Below, piece by piece: positions 23,155 to 32,925 of a DNA stretch of 64,000 nucleotides (positions within the stretch are counted from its first letter, which is position 1; each line of letters begins with the position of its first letter). The stretch is from Nymphaea colorata (taxonomy: Eukaryota > Streptophyta > Magnoliopsida > Nymphaeales > Nymphaeaceae), in contig NC_045146.1 in the NCBI RefSeq assembly GCF_008831285.2, positions 8,320,972 through 8,384,971 on the forward strand. Direction: 5' to 3'. Below the pieces are notes generated by a model. That model made no database searches. It worked only from the letters and a program-made list of their open reading frames with translations, and was not told where the DNA came from. A program made the translations under genes and the position numbers.

Positions 23155-25084
23155 CTCTGTTTCCGGTTCATGGGGAGAGAGAAAGATAAAGAGAGAGAGG
23201 TGTCACTGGAGCTCCGTCGCATGCCCCTCGGCCACCGTCCCCCCATGGTCGGATGCCTAAACTGAGTGAGAAAGAGAAAACCGGTGAAATGAAAAGAAAA
23301 AATCCAATGAAATGAAAAAGAAAACCAAACATGACATTTTGTCTGATCTTAAAAACTAGATTCGAGGATCCGAAAACAACCCTTGGATCTAAGATCTGAG
23401 GGTATCAAACGCAATCTAATTGTTCATCTACAGTTTCATAGAGAATGTGCCTGCCATTGTGGGCAGGGTTGGTTCATGGGGTGAAAAGGCAATACACTGC
23501 ATTGGTTGGCATTTCTACTGCTTAATCACAGCAGATTGAGCTTCTCCCCCTATCTCTCTCTCTCTCTCTCTCCCTTTTCACTTGTAGCTGGAACTATAAT
23601 TTAATGCTTCTATATCATGCCTTAGGTGTTGTTTAATCAGTTTAAATAATATTGTTTTGTCGACGGTATTGGATTAAAGTGTGCGCCTATACATATGTAT
23701 AAGGAAACAGCAGTAACTCTTGTAGCTTGATCTCGAAGAAAAGAAGATCTGCATTGGATGTTGGTGCAGAAGGCGCTTTCCAAACCAAACCACTTAGGGT
23801 GTGCTTTGATTACCTCGAAACTTGCATTATGGTGATCGGAGATACTTGGCTCTTAGACGCTAAGATTTTAAGTCCTTGATTTCTAGCAAGTATATAAAAT
23901 ATTGTGTGGAAAGATACACGGACTATAATGGATTTGTAAACCGTATACGTTGAATGAAATCCTGAGATTTCAAGTCACACCCTTTTCCCTTCTGACCAGA
24001 AATGATGAGGAGTTGAAATGAGCAGTTTGTTAAAAACATGAATGTAAGGTGAATCCATTGTTAAATCGAACCCTCAAATTTAGGATCCTGAGTAACCAAA
24101 ACTCACCTAGTGTTTTTCCTTCTGCTCTCTTCCTATATTTGCATTCCTTGCTTTTGACCGAAAAGAATCAGTGTTTTCCTAGAAGATTGAACTCTCAACC
24201 TCTTTCAACTTTTGGTTTTAAACCATCTAACCACCTGTGTAGCCGGTTGCGCAGTAGCCCTTGTCAGACATAAAGTTTGCTTTAGCAAGTAAGAAGTTTG
24301 ATTGGAAGAATATTTTTTAAAAAACTAATGAAACTCTTCGTCTGGGCCAAACTAATGCATGGTAAACGGTTACAGGAACCAACAGGAGAAAGTGTCAGAT
24401 CCCTGAAAAAATTGTGGTAGTTGAGTATCTTCTCTCACAGTATTACCAGTAACAGACAAATTCCTTTGAAATAACATTATAAACGTGACACCGTTCAAAC
24501 ATTGTTGTTCTAAAGATATATGACTTGTCACATCGTAAAGTTTTCGGTGTTCATTTATTTAGAACAAGAAACTTAAAAACAATAGTCTTAATTTATTTCA
24601 ACTGTCTTCAAGGCTTTTTATAATTAAGTATCTTACTTATAAAATAAATACTGTATCATTAACAAAACCCAGTTAAAAGTGCACACTGTAAAAACTATAA
24701 AAAGTTGCAGCCTTAGATTTTAGACTCGCTTCATCATGGTGGTGAACCCACATGCACGTCAAACGCATGCTCTCCCTCTCTCTAGCTATCTCATATACAA
24801 CCAAGTCACTTCCTCTCCCCACAAAAGAAGGTTAAATCCTACTACCATTGTTTTTCATTTTCTGCCAGCCTGCCCATCTTTGCGTGGAAGCGTCGCTTAG
24901 GTTGCAATTAACCTGAGGTACAGGTGCGTACCCGCTAGACATAATAAGGAATGGGATGAGCTTTAAACTGCTTTCGCCTTAACAAAATGCCTTTGCGTGT
25001 GTACCCATTCTTGGAGAATAATAAAATGGAACAGAAAAGCTGTTGAAACGAAAGAGAGAGAGAGAGGCAGAGAGAGAGTTCTAC
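23155..25084. other. Intergenic DNA downstream of the PPR gene
   Basis: No gene recognised. A short (CT)n tract lies at about 23,550-23,572. The frame at 24,049-24,273 has no known motif. The part close to 25.08 kb may include distal 3' UTR of the PPR gene. Confidence 0.4.
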
Positions 25085-25252
25085 TGGATGCCAAAATCTA
25101 TTTCTGACTGGTTGAAAATTTACCACAGTAATCTACTTCAAACAATTACCATATATTCTCAGTTAAACTGGATACCAAAATCTATTTCTAACTGGTTGAA
25201 AATTTACCACAGAAGTTTACTTCAAAAAATTACCATATATTCTCAGAAAAAG
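25085..25252 (-). repeat. 84-bp tandem duplication just past the PPR stop codon
   Basis: Copies at 25,085-25,168 and 25,169-25,252 share CCAAAATCTATTTCT, ACTGGTTGAAAATTTACCAC and ATTACCATATATTCTC with about seven differences. It lies 74-241 nt downstream of the PPR stop on the transcribed strand, so it is probably in the 3' UTR. Confidence 0.85.
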
Positions 25253-25325
25253 GAGAAAATTCAGAGACTTCGAACATCCCAAGGACAACTTAACAGCCTT
25301 AAAATTTTAAGCTAATTTTATTTCA

Positions 25326-26573
25326 TCATTCCAGCAGCTCAGATACCATAGACTTCTTAAACCAGTCCACCTGCGATAGTAGATGTGCCATTGTCCTGTC
25401 TGGGAACACATTGTCGGCCTTTAGCCTTTCTCTGATTCCATAAGCAGGTGTCTTTGCTTTTAGGTATGCATGTAGAAGCCTCTGATACAATAACCTCTTC
25501 CCTGAATATCCAGCTTGTCTTACCCTGTCAAATATTTTTTCGGCACTGTGTATATCACCCTTCTCAGAATATTTCTCCATGATTGTCATGTAGGAGCTGT
25601 AAAGAGGTTTCAAACGGCTTTGCTGCACAGCCTTGTGCAGAACAGAATCGGCCTTCTCCACCTCACCTGACTGTACATAGAGCTTCACAATTGCGTCCCA
25701 TGTCAACGGCCCGATGAAGCAGCCATCGTCTAACATCCGCTTCACCAAATCCTTTCCCTTAGCCAACTGTTTGTGAGCTGCATAAACCTTCAAAAGAGAT
25801 GTGTAAAACCTTTGTGGGAGTTTTGCACCTCTCTTTGCCATCTTGTCAAATACTTCCTCAGCATGTTTTATTTGGCCCAACTTCCCCCATGCCTCAATGA
25901 CAGCAATGCACTCTTCAATCCGGGGGCTTGGCTCACACAACTTCCAAACCCGGTTAACATCATCAATTTTGCCCAGAGAAGCATAGATTGGAAGCAATTC
26001 TTTGCATGCAGCCCTATTAGCTTTCAGACTTTCACCTTCCATCTCTTTCAAGATTGCTTCTGCTTTCTCTGTTGACTTTCCACTAACGTAGTATCTAGCT
26101 ATTATTGACTGAACACGAAGGTCAGGAAGAATCCCCTCAGACTTCATGTTCTCCACCACCTGTTCCATTCCCTCATAATCCCTAGTCTGGCCTTTAGCAT
26201 CGATCAACGTCTTGTACGTGAAGAGTGTAGGCTTGACATTTTCTTTCTCCATCATTAGCAAAACATCAGCGAGCTTCTTCTTGTCATGCCGCTTGTATAA
26301 GAGAAGTAATTGGTTACATGAAAATGCAGTGAGGGGGAACCCTTTGTCTCTCATCAAGTTAAACAATTGTTCAGATTTCTTTACACTATTTATATATACG
26401 CTGTTGGCTAAGAGTGTCCTGTAAAGTACTTCATTCTGCATTGGCGGTGGAATTCTCTTAAGATAACTCTCAGCAGCATCAATACCATGAACTTTGGCAA
26501 TCAAATCCACACGAGCAGCATAATCCCTGTCCCTCAAGGTTATAGCATTTTTTGTTTCCAACCACTCAGCAAA
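25326..26573 (-). CDS. PPR596-like: PPR596-like P-type pentatricopeptide protein, exon 3 (C-terminal 415 aa)
   Basis: Main coding exon of the only intact host gene here. It follows a TTTGCAG acceptor (26,580-26,574), starts FAEWLETKNAITL and ends at TGA 25,328-25,326, followed at once by a second TGA. It holds degenerate 35-residue PPR units back to back, for example KKSEQLFNLMRDKGFPL, VKPTLFTYKTLIDAKG, AEAILKEMEGESLKAN, AEEVFDKMAKRGAKL and AEKIFDRVRQAGYSG. It ends with SPAYGIRERLKADNVFP-like sequence (here TPAYGIRERLKADN), characteristic of Arabidopsis At1g80270 (PPR596) and its relatives. Joined to exons 1 and 2 the protein is about 625 residues, against 596 for At1g80270. The family binds organellar RNA; PPR596 itself is mitochondrial and linked to partial RNA editing. 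No E/DYW domain is present. Family assignment is strong by eye; exact orthology is not tested. Confidence 0.93.
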   Translation of the reverse strand, partial: FAEWLETKNAITLRDRDYAARVDLIAKVHGIDAAESYLKRIPPPMQNEVLYRTLLANSVYINSVKKSEQLFNLMRDKGFPLTAFSCNQLLLLYKRHDKKKLADVLLMMEKENVKPTLFTYKTLIDAKGQTRDYEGMEQVVENMKSEGILPDLRVQSIIARYYVSGKSTEKAEAILKEMEGESLKANRAACKELLPIYASLGKIDDVNRVWKLCEPSPRIEECIAVIEAWGKLGQIKHAEEVFDKMAKRGAKLPQRFYTSLLKVYAAHKQLAKGKDLVKRMLDDGCFIGPLTWDAIVKLYVQSGEVEKADSVLHKAVQQSRLKPLYSSYMTIMEKYSEKGDIHSAEKIFDRVRQAGYSGKRLLYQRLLHAYLKAKTPAYGIRERLKADNVFPDRTMAHLLSQVDWFKKSMVSELLE

Positions 26574-26759
26574 CTGCAAAACATGGAAATAGCATTAGCA
26601 ATAGCAAAAAAAGAAAAAATGGTGCCTGTAAATAATATCTAAAACTGAAATATATGAGTTGCTCGTAGTTGTTGATTCAGTGTAATGTTATGGATTATCA
26701 TCCATATAGTCACCTCACCTAGAGTTGTCTTCAATATATACACAATGTTATCTGCATTG

Positions 26760-26905
26760 TATGATACGGACCTGTATCGTACGATACAAAGCATATAGGC
26801 TTGAAAAACCTATTAGTTAGGGCTTTGATACACGATACGGTCTATCGCCCATATCGTATGATAAGGGGGCCGTAAATGCCCGTATCATATCATACAAGGT
26901 TAAAA
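26760..26905. repeat. GTATCGTACGATAC-rich inverted repeat
   Basis: Words CGTACGATACAAAGC and GCTTTGATACACGATA are near-complementary around an AGGCTTGAAAAACCT stem-loop, with further ATATCGTATGAT words behind. It lies about 300 bp ahead of the hAT transposase remnant in the same intron and may be one terminal region of that element. Confidence 0.5.
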
Positions 26906-27203
26906 CTCAAAAAGGGATCCCTTTATGTGTTTTCCTTTTAAACCCATACCCTCCCTCCCTCTCCATAAACTTCTCTAAGAGCTGTGAGAGGGAGAGATTT
27001 TATCAGTTTTCCAAAAAAATTGCCGATTTGAGCAACAAATCATCAATTTGGGGGAGAGCTCACTGGTGGAGAAGGTTTGCTGATGGGAATAGTGGGAGTG
27101 TGATTCTTGCTTGAAGAAAGAGGGCTTCCGACTTTTTAGGCTTCTAGCAGAAAAGAGATATGAGATCCTTCATGTTCACCGTTGATTTCTCTTGTTCTCT
27201 ACT

Positions 27204-27794
27204 GAATGTGAAAGAAATTGAAGTGTATTCCAACACACCCACAACAAGAAAAGAAATAGGTGGGAACATAAAAGGTTGAAAGACCTTGTCTTGGTTCGAT
27301 ATAATATGAAATTGAGACAAAGGTAATTAAAATACATTTATTATGCAAAATTGCAAATTGTAATATATACTTTAACAATTTGTTAGTTTTTTTTCTCTTG
27401 TTAAACTTCAGGCAATTAGAAGGAACATCTATGAGGAAGCATCATACTCAATATGATCCCCATCAACTTATACAATTTAGATGTAATAAATTTTTGGGCA
27501 GAAGAAAAAGCATCCATCATACTCGACGAATATGATCTTGATTTTTTAAACACTGAAGGAGTACCAAAGCTTGCTGAAGGAGAACCATGGAATGAAGGTG
27601 AGGACACTCCTTTTAAAGGCATTGAAACAATTCCTGAACAGAATGCGAATGAAGATGACAAACTTGTGATAAAGATGAGAAGGAAAATGAAAATAGATTG
27701 GTATAAAGTCATCACTAACAGTAGATTGACAGCCATATTTGATAAACCTCCCTCTTTTTGCCTGATTTATGCAGCGACTTTTAATGCTAAATGA
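27204..27794 (+). pseudogene. hAT transposase C-terminal remnant
   Basis: The segment 27,204-27,322 reads ECERN, a stop (TGA at 27,219-27,221, where active proteins have Trp of CERNWS), then SVFQHTHNKKRNRWEHKRLK and DLVLVRYNMKLRQR. This is the end of the hAT dimerisation domain (hAT_Tnp_C). A GT donor at 27,323 and a pyrimidine-rich acceptor ending at 27,411 mark an old intron. After it, in a shifted frame, 27,453 onward reads INLYNLDVINFWAEEKASI and an acidic tail, as in hAT C-termini. The N-terminal zinc finger and catalytic core are missing; upstream DNA (26.9-27.2 kb) looks like element leader, so this is an internally deleted, dead copy. It is on the strand opposite to the host gene. Confidence 0.72.
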
Positions 27795-29024
27795 AGCTCT
27801 AAAGCACCCTCAAGAGTACTCCTAATAGGTATTCTCAGGCATGTGCTCCCATTGCACCTTCACTATCCAAAACCATCATGTATCTCTTCTTAAAAAGGAA
27901 CCCAAAGAACCTATTTGCTGGATCACATGTAAACTTTATCTTGCACCCACAGTTATGCTTCATGGACATGAAAACTGTAGAGAATTTAGAAGACAAAAGT
28001 CTGATAGCCTGAAAATCACTTGCTATTTGCAATATTAACCAGCTATTGCAATGTGCTCATTCAGCACCAAGATCTGTCATTGTACTAAAAAGTCAATGGT
28101 CCAGGTTCGTAAATGGTTTCCCCAAACCAAACCAAAGACACAGCAATGAAGGTTCATTATTATGCATGTTTATTACTTGAATGGGTATTAAAGGCATCTA
28201 TTGCTATTGATGGCAAGTCTCTTATCCTTCGAGTTTCGTGACACAAGGTTGGCAATACAGCAGTTACTGATTAAATGTGGTGAAGTGGGAATCAACCCTC
28301 ACAACACAATCATATAGCCATCAGTACGTACTCGATCTCGCCAGGTTCTCATCTTAAATTTCTCTTCACTTAAAATATCTTTACCACATTTTAGGTGCTT
28401 AGAGAAATGAGGAGCTCAATAGGGAGGAAAACTCATCCATCTGTGAAGAACCCTGATCTTGAAAAACCTACTTGTTGCTGGGGTGATGTCCAAGCACGTC
28501 ACAGGTAGAGCCTTCTATGGAAGAGACTAACTAAGCATGCATGATATCCAAAAGATTGGAACCACAGAACTTTCATGGGGGTTTTTGAACCTCATAGTAA
28601 CACCCAAGTGTTAATCAAGTGAACATGCTGCCCACATTGCTAAACATTACCAACCAAGTATTTTTCTTCCCATTACCAAGATGACAATCCACTTTCTAAC
28701 CATGCAGACATGCAAGATACGTTATAATCATGGTTGAATAACTTTCCAATCAGTTTAATGAACCCAACCTCTTGGTTAATGGTTGACGAATTCAATATGA
28801 GTTGTGTCACATAACACATTAGCTCCCCATACAAGGAAACAAAGTGAAAATATTGAGAAAGAGAAAAGATACTTCTTTATGGACATAGTCAAAAGTGGCA
28901 ATTGAAGATACACAATACAGATCCATAAACAACAATTAGTGAATTACACACTATGTCATTGAGTGTGGGGTGCAGGTGCGCATGCGGCAATTTTTCAAAA
29001 AAAATTAGGTGCAGGTGCACCAAA

Positions 29025-29028
<4 letters not shown>

Positions 29029-29055
<27 letters not shown>
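29029..29055. repeat. (TA)n microsatellite
   Basis: Uninterrupted alternating TA tract within intron 2 of the PPR gene. Confidence 0.95.
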
Positions 29056-29929
29056 CATTTGTTACATAGTTATTTAACTGTTTAATAGCTTTATTTATTT
29101 ATATTTATATATAATTTTTTGTATTAAAGATAATTCAGTTATGTGCACATTTAAAATGGTCAGTTTTGACCAAATTCGACTGACCAAACCAAATGTGTTG
29201 TGTCGAAGAAGCACCAGCACTAGCGTCGACACGGGTATGAGACAGGTGTGGCAGCCATTTAGAAGCACCCAGGTGACATAGAATGCTTAGGGGATAATAT
29301 CCACAACAGTAAATGAGCAGTAAAGGAAGAGGTCCCAATAGGCTTCAAATATAAAGGTGTTGGACATAAATTCCACATTTGCTAGAAAGAGAAGTAATGG
29401 GGAAACTGAGAACTTTTTCAAAGTCCATTACTTTCTAAAATGCGTAAGATTCCAAAAAAGAATCCTCTATATGCTGCAGCTTTGAAGTAAAGAGACACAA
29501 GGAGGAAGAAAGATGGTCATTCATAACTTAAAGAAAGCACTTGACTGTTTGGGGGTTGGATCAGAGGTAATCATCTACCCTTAACATCATAATGCCATGA
29601 AAATGCCAAAAGATTCCATACGGCAACTTATGATCAGTAAGTTTGACCATTTGTTCGGATGTGGTCTAAGAAACGTGCATGGACTTTTCCTATTTAGGCA
29701 TAAGCTGTGATTTCTGCACCTTGATATATTTCTAATAGCATCTTGTTTATGAAGACATTCTCTAGGAAAAGTTTGGCCTTTTGACCTTCCAAAATATTTA
29801 ATCTTTATCACATAAAAACCAGTTTAAAACTGCATCACATAAATATGAATTTGAATGGATGCACAACACCAATACAGATCGTGAAATGGTAATTGCCTAT
29901 AAGCAAGTGATGGGAAAGATGTTGTTGTA

Positions 29930-30701
29930 TATAACCCAAGCCACTCTTACACTAGGCCCGGGCTCTTAGCTTGGCGGATACCAACCCTCCCCTAGCAGCT
30001 TCGGTTCTCAACCCAAAAAGTAAGAACCATGACACTTAACCACTTAGCAGGCTCCTTTATAAGTCCCCCAAGATTACTCACAATTTTAGATACAGGACTA
30101 AATTTTCATAGATCCAACACTCCCCCCCCCCCCCCAACCAAAAAAAAAAAACAAGGCACATGCGTCTCTGCATGTGTGAAACCCCAAATCCAAGTGTCGA
30201 AGCGGCTATGCTACCAAATATTACGATTTGGTACTCCTACACCAGTAAATTTTCATAGATCCAACACTCCCCCCCCCACCCCCAACCAAAAAAAAAAAAC
30301 AAGGCACATGCGTCTCTGCATGTGTGAGACCCCAAATCCAAGTGTCGAAGCGGCTATGCTACCAAATATTACGATTTGGTACTCCTACACCAGTAAATTT
30401 TCATAGATCCAACACTCCCCCCCCCACCCCCAACCAAAAAAAAAAAACAAGGCACATGCGTCTCTGCATGTGTGAGACCCCAAATCCAAGTGTCGAAGCG
30501 GCTATGCTACCAAATATTACGATTTGGTACTCCTACACCAGGCTCGGGCTACTAGTCTAGCGGATCCTAATCCACGCCCAAACAGATTTGGTTCTCTTCC
30601 TAAAAAGTCTAGAAACTAAAACACTTGACCTCTTAATTGACTACCTTATAAGTCTCTCAAGATTCCTCACAATCTTAGTTATAAGACAAAATTTTCACAC
30701 A
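29930..30701 (-). mobile_element. TRIM-like miniature LTR element with tandemly amplified core
   Basis: On minus, two related ~150-bp outer segments (30,541-30,701 and about 29,940-30,115) share ordered blocks such as AAAATTTT, GACTTATAA, CTTGGGG/CTTGAGAG, AAGTG, GAGAACC and GCCCGGGC/GCCCGAGC. They behave as terminal repeats starting TGT. Between them lie a PBS-like TTTGGTAGCATAGCC (11 of 13 bases match TGGTATCAGAGCC, the complement of plant initiator tRNA-Met), a short internal segment, and a polypurine/poly-G tract just before TGTTGGATC. There is no coding capacity. The total is under 800 bp, as for terminal-repeat retrotransposons in miniature. No 5S rRNA-like sequence was seen, so it is not Cassandra. 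Exact outer ends and target duplication are uncertain. Confidence 0.55.
30100..30541 (-). repeat. 147-148-bp tandem triplication inside the TRIM-like element
   Basis: Three nearly identical units start at 30,100, 30,247 and 30,395. Each has AAATTTTCATAGATCCAACA, a C-run (14 C in the first unit, C-runs broken by an A in the others), an A-run, ACAAGGCACATGCGTCTCTG and GGCTATGCTACCAAA (PBS-like on minus, at 30,204, 30,352 and 30,500). Outside the homopolymers the units differ at only a few bases, much less than the flanking terminal segments differ from each other, so the triplication is recent. Confidence 0.92.
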
Positions 30702-31573
30702 GTAAACTACTAAAACTAGTTCAGAAGGTGCTACCAAGTGTAAACTATGATATAACACCATATCATATGTTATAATGTGACATGGTCTAACACATTTTAC
30801 ACCTAAGAAACATAAAAGCAAGTGACAAAATGAATTTTCCTTTGAACTTAAATTTATATAAATCACCGATGGCCAGATACTAAGTTTGTCACGAAAATCA
30901 AATTTATACATTAAACTAAAAAAGTTAAATTTAGAACTGATTTCAAGCAATGAAATTAGAGTTTTAGTGGCTTTTCCTTTTCACATAAGAGCATATGTAT
31001 GTCCCACCTAAATTAGAAAAGAAAAAAAAAATCAGGTTCTATGACCGTTATGTTATCTAAAGACTTTGAAATTAAGCATCAAGTCATACATAATAAGATC
31101 TTATTCATTTTGACAACCAATTTAAGTATTGGGAATAATTTAACTGGTCCATTTGGAGCATTCAAATGAGAGAATGCATATTGTAGACAGCACCCACTTT
31201 TTATTTTTATTTTCTCATGTATAAGCAATTGCTTTTTTAATAACAAAAATTTATCCTTTTTTCCCAAACTTATTGCTTAATCTCTTGTATCTTCTGTTTT
31301 TAAATTACTTGTAATTTTTAGAATTGCAGAATTACACCATTGAAGTTGCCACTTTTTATGTTACACACATTTTCTTAAATGCAAGGGTTTCCTTTGGGAA
31401 TTTTTCAGCAAATTTATTTATATTGGGAAAATCAGAAAAATTTTAAAAAATCAAAATATTTTCAAAAGTTAGGTAAAAATAAAATAAATGAGAAACTAAT
31501 AAGAAGACATAAAAAACTAGATAAAGTGATGAAACCAATGCTTTAATAATGAAAAAATAATTACTTTAGTGCA

Positions 31574-31950
31574 TAGTCATGGAAAATGTGTTTTCTTCCA
31601 ACAAAACTGGAAAAAAACGCGATAAATTAAATGGCTGTTTAAAACTAAAAAAAAAACATTTTTTTGAAAAAAAATTAAAAACTAAAAAAACGGTTTTTAA
31701 CCCGTTTTTAACGAGTTTTTTTGCGTTTTTTTTCACTTTTTTCATTTTTTTCAGTTTTTTTAATGCCAAACAGTTTTTTTTTCATTTTCGATTTTTTATT
31801 TGTTGCAAATTTACTTATTTTTTGATGTTTGTGTTATTAGTTTCTCACTTATTTTATTTTCCCCCATTTTTAGTTTTTTAAAATTTTTAAAAATTTACCG
31901 TATTTTTCTCGTTTTTTTTACATTTTTTTCAAGCTCTTCATATTATACCC
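31574..31950. repeat. A/T homopolymer-rich foldback-like DNA
   Basis: Left part dominated by A-runs, right part by T-runs, around AAAACGGTTTTTAACCCGTT. Imperfect self-complementarity suggests a decayed foldback or MITE. Frames here are Lys/Phe homopolymer artefacts. Confidence 0.4.
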
Positions 31951-32812
31951 AAAAAAAACCTCGCCGTTTAAAACTTCGAGACGTTATTTGTGACTTTAGA
32001 CTTTAGACTTTAGAGTTTACATGTGAATCCATGATGAAATTAACTTTAACAAAGAAACAAAAAAAGGGAAAAATTTGAGAACCACACAAAGAAAAAGTGA
32101 AAAGTTTTAAAAAATGTGATTTTTTCACAAAGTTTTTTTGGAGCATTATATTTGTCACAATGTCTTAGAGACTTAGATATCTAACTTTGTAGTTTGCACC
32201 CAACCATATGAATTAAGTTACACATTTTACAATATCCCATATTGGAAAAGATTTTTTTCAACAATTTATATTGGTCAGTTTGTACATATATTTTTTATAG
32301 GAATGTTAAATACTTCAATCTTCTTGAGGTGAGGTAACATGGCACAAGAGCAAGGAATTTAACTTATAACAGTTTCTAATTGTGTCTTGACTTTTCTAGT
32401 CTTTAGTTCACCATGTGAAAAGTTTTTTAAAAAGTATCTCACTTTCAAGTCTTGCACTTTTTAGTGACAAAGGGAGACGATATCTCTATTCAATTTCTTA
32501 TATATTGTAATTTTGATAATAAATTAACCAAGGCAAAAAAAATTACTTAGAAAAGCTTTTTAGGTATTCTTTTCTCTTTTCTTAGGCCACTTTTTGGTTT
32601 AAAAAATTAATTTTTATGTGCAACATTCTCTAATAAATATTTAGATACGATATCATAATTAGTTTATTTCTTATAGTAGTGGACATGTTTTATTTTGCAT
32701 ACAAACTATTCCCTTCAGTTTAGTCCTATTTAAACGAGTATTATATATCTTTTCATATTTTTCCCCTATAAAAAAGGATTATTTAAAAGAATCAAAACTA
32801 TAAGCCATGACC

Positions 32813-32925
32813 TTGGTCACATAGGTACTGCTGTAAAGACAGCGTACCCGTACCGGTCAGGTACAACACCGGTGCGCTGGTACTGTCCTGGGTACCTCTT
32901 GGGTACCGGCACCTATGTGACATAG
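32813..32925. mobile_element. ~113-bp MITE with GTCACATAGGT ends and 9-bp target duplication
   Basis: The ends carry GTCACATAGGTAC (from 32,817) and, inverted, GTCACATAGGTGC (ending 32,921). Flanks are GCCATGACC (32,804-32,812) and GCCATGACT (32,926-32,934), a 9-bp duplication with one mismatch, as expected for Mutator-like insertion. The interior repeats GTACC/GGTAC words, for example GTACCCGTACCGGTCAGGTAC without its last base, making it strongly self-complementary. Located in intron 2 of the PPR gene. Confidence 0.65.

Noticed and set aside
30029-30560. Repetitive 125- and 78-codon frames, and a CRISPR-like appearance
   Set aside because: They translate the 147-bp tandem units. Units are contiguous and near-identical, with no unique spacers, and the host is a plant.
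29930-30701. Cassandra-type TRIM carrying 5S rRNA sequence
   Set aside because: No 5S rRNA control-region sequence could be recognised in the terminal segments.
31566-32006. Lys/Phe-rich frames
   Set aside because: A- and T-homopolymer translations in foldback-like DNA.
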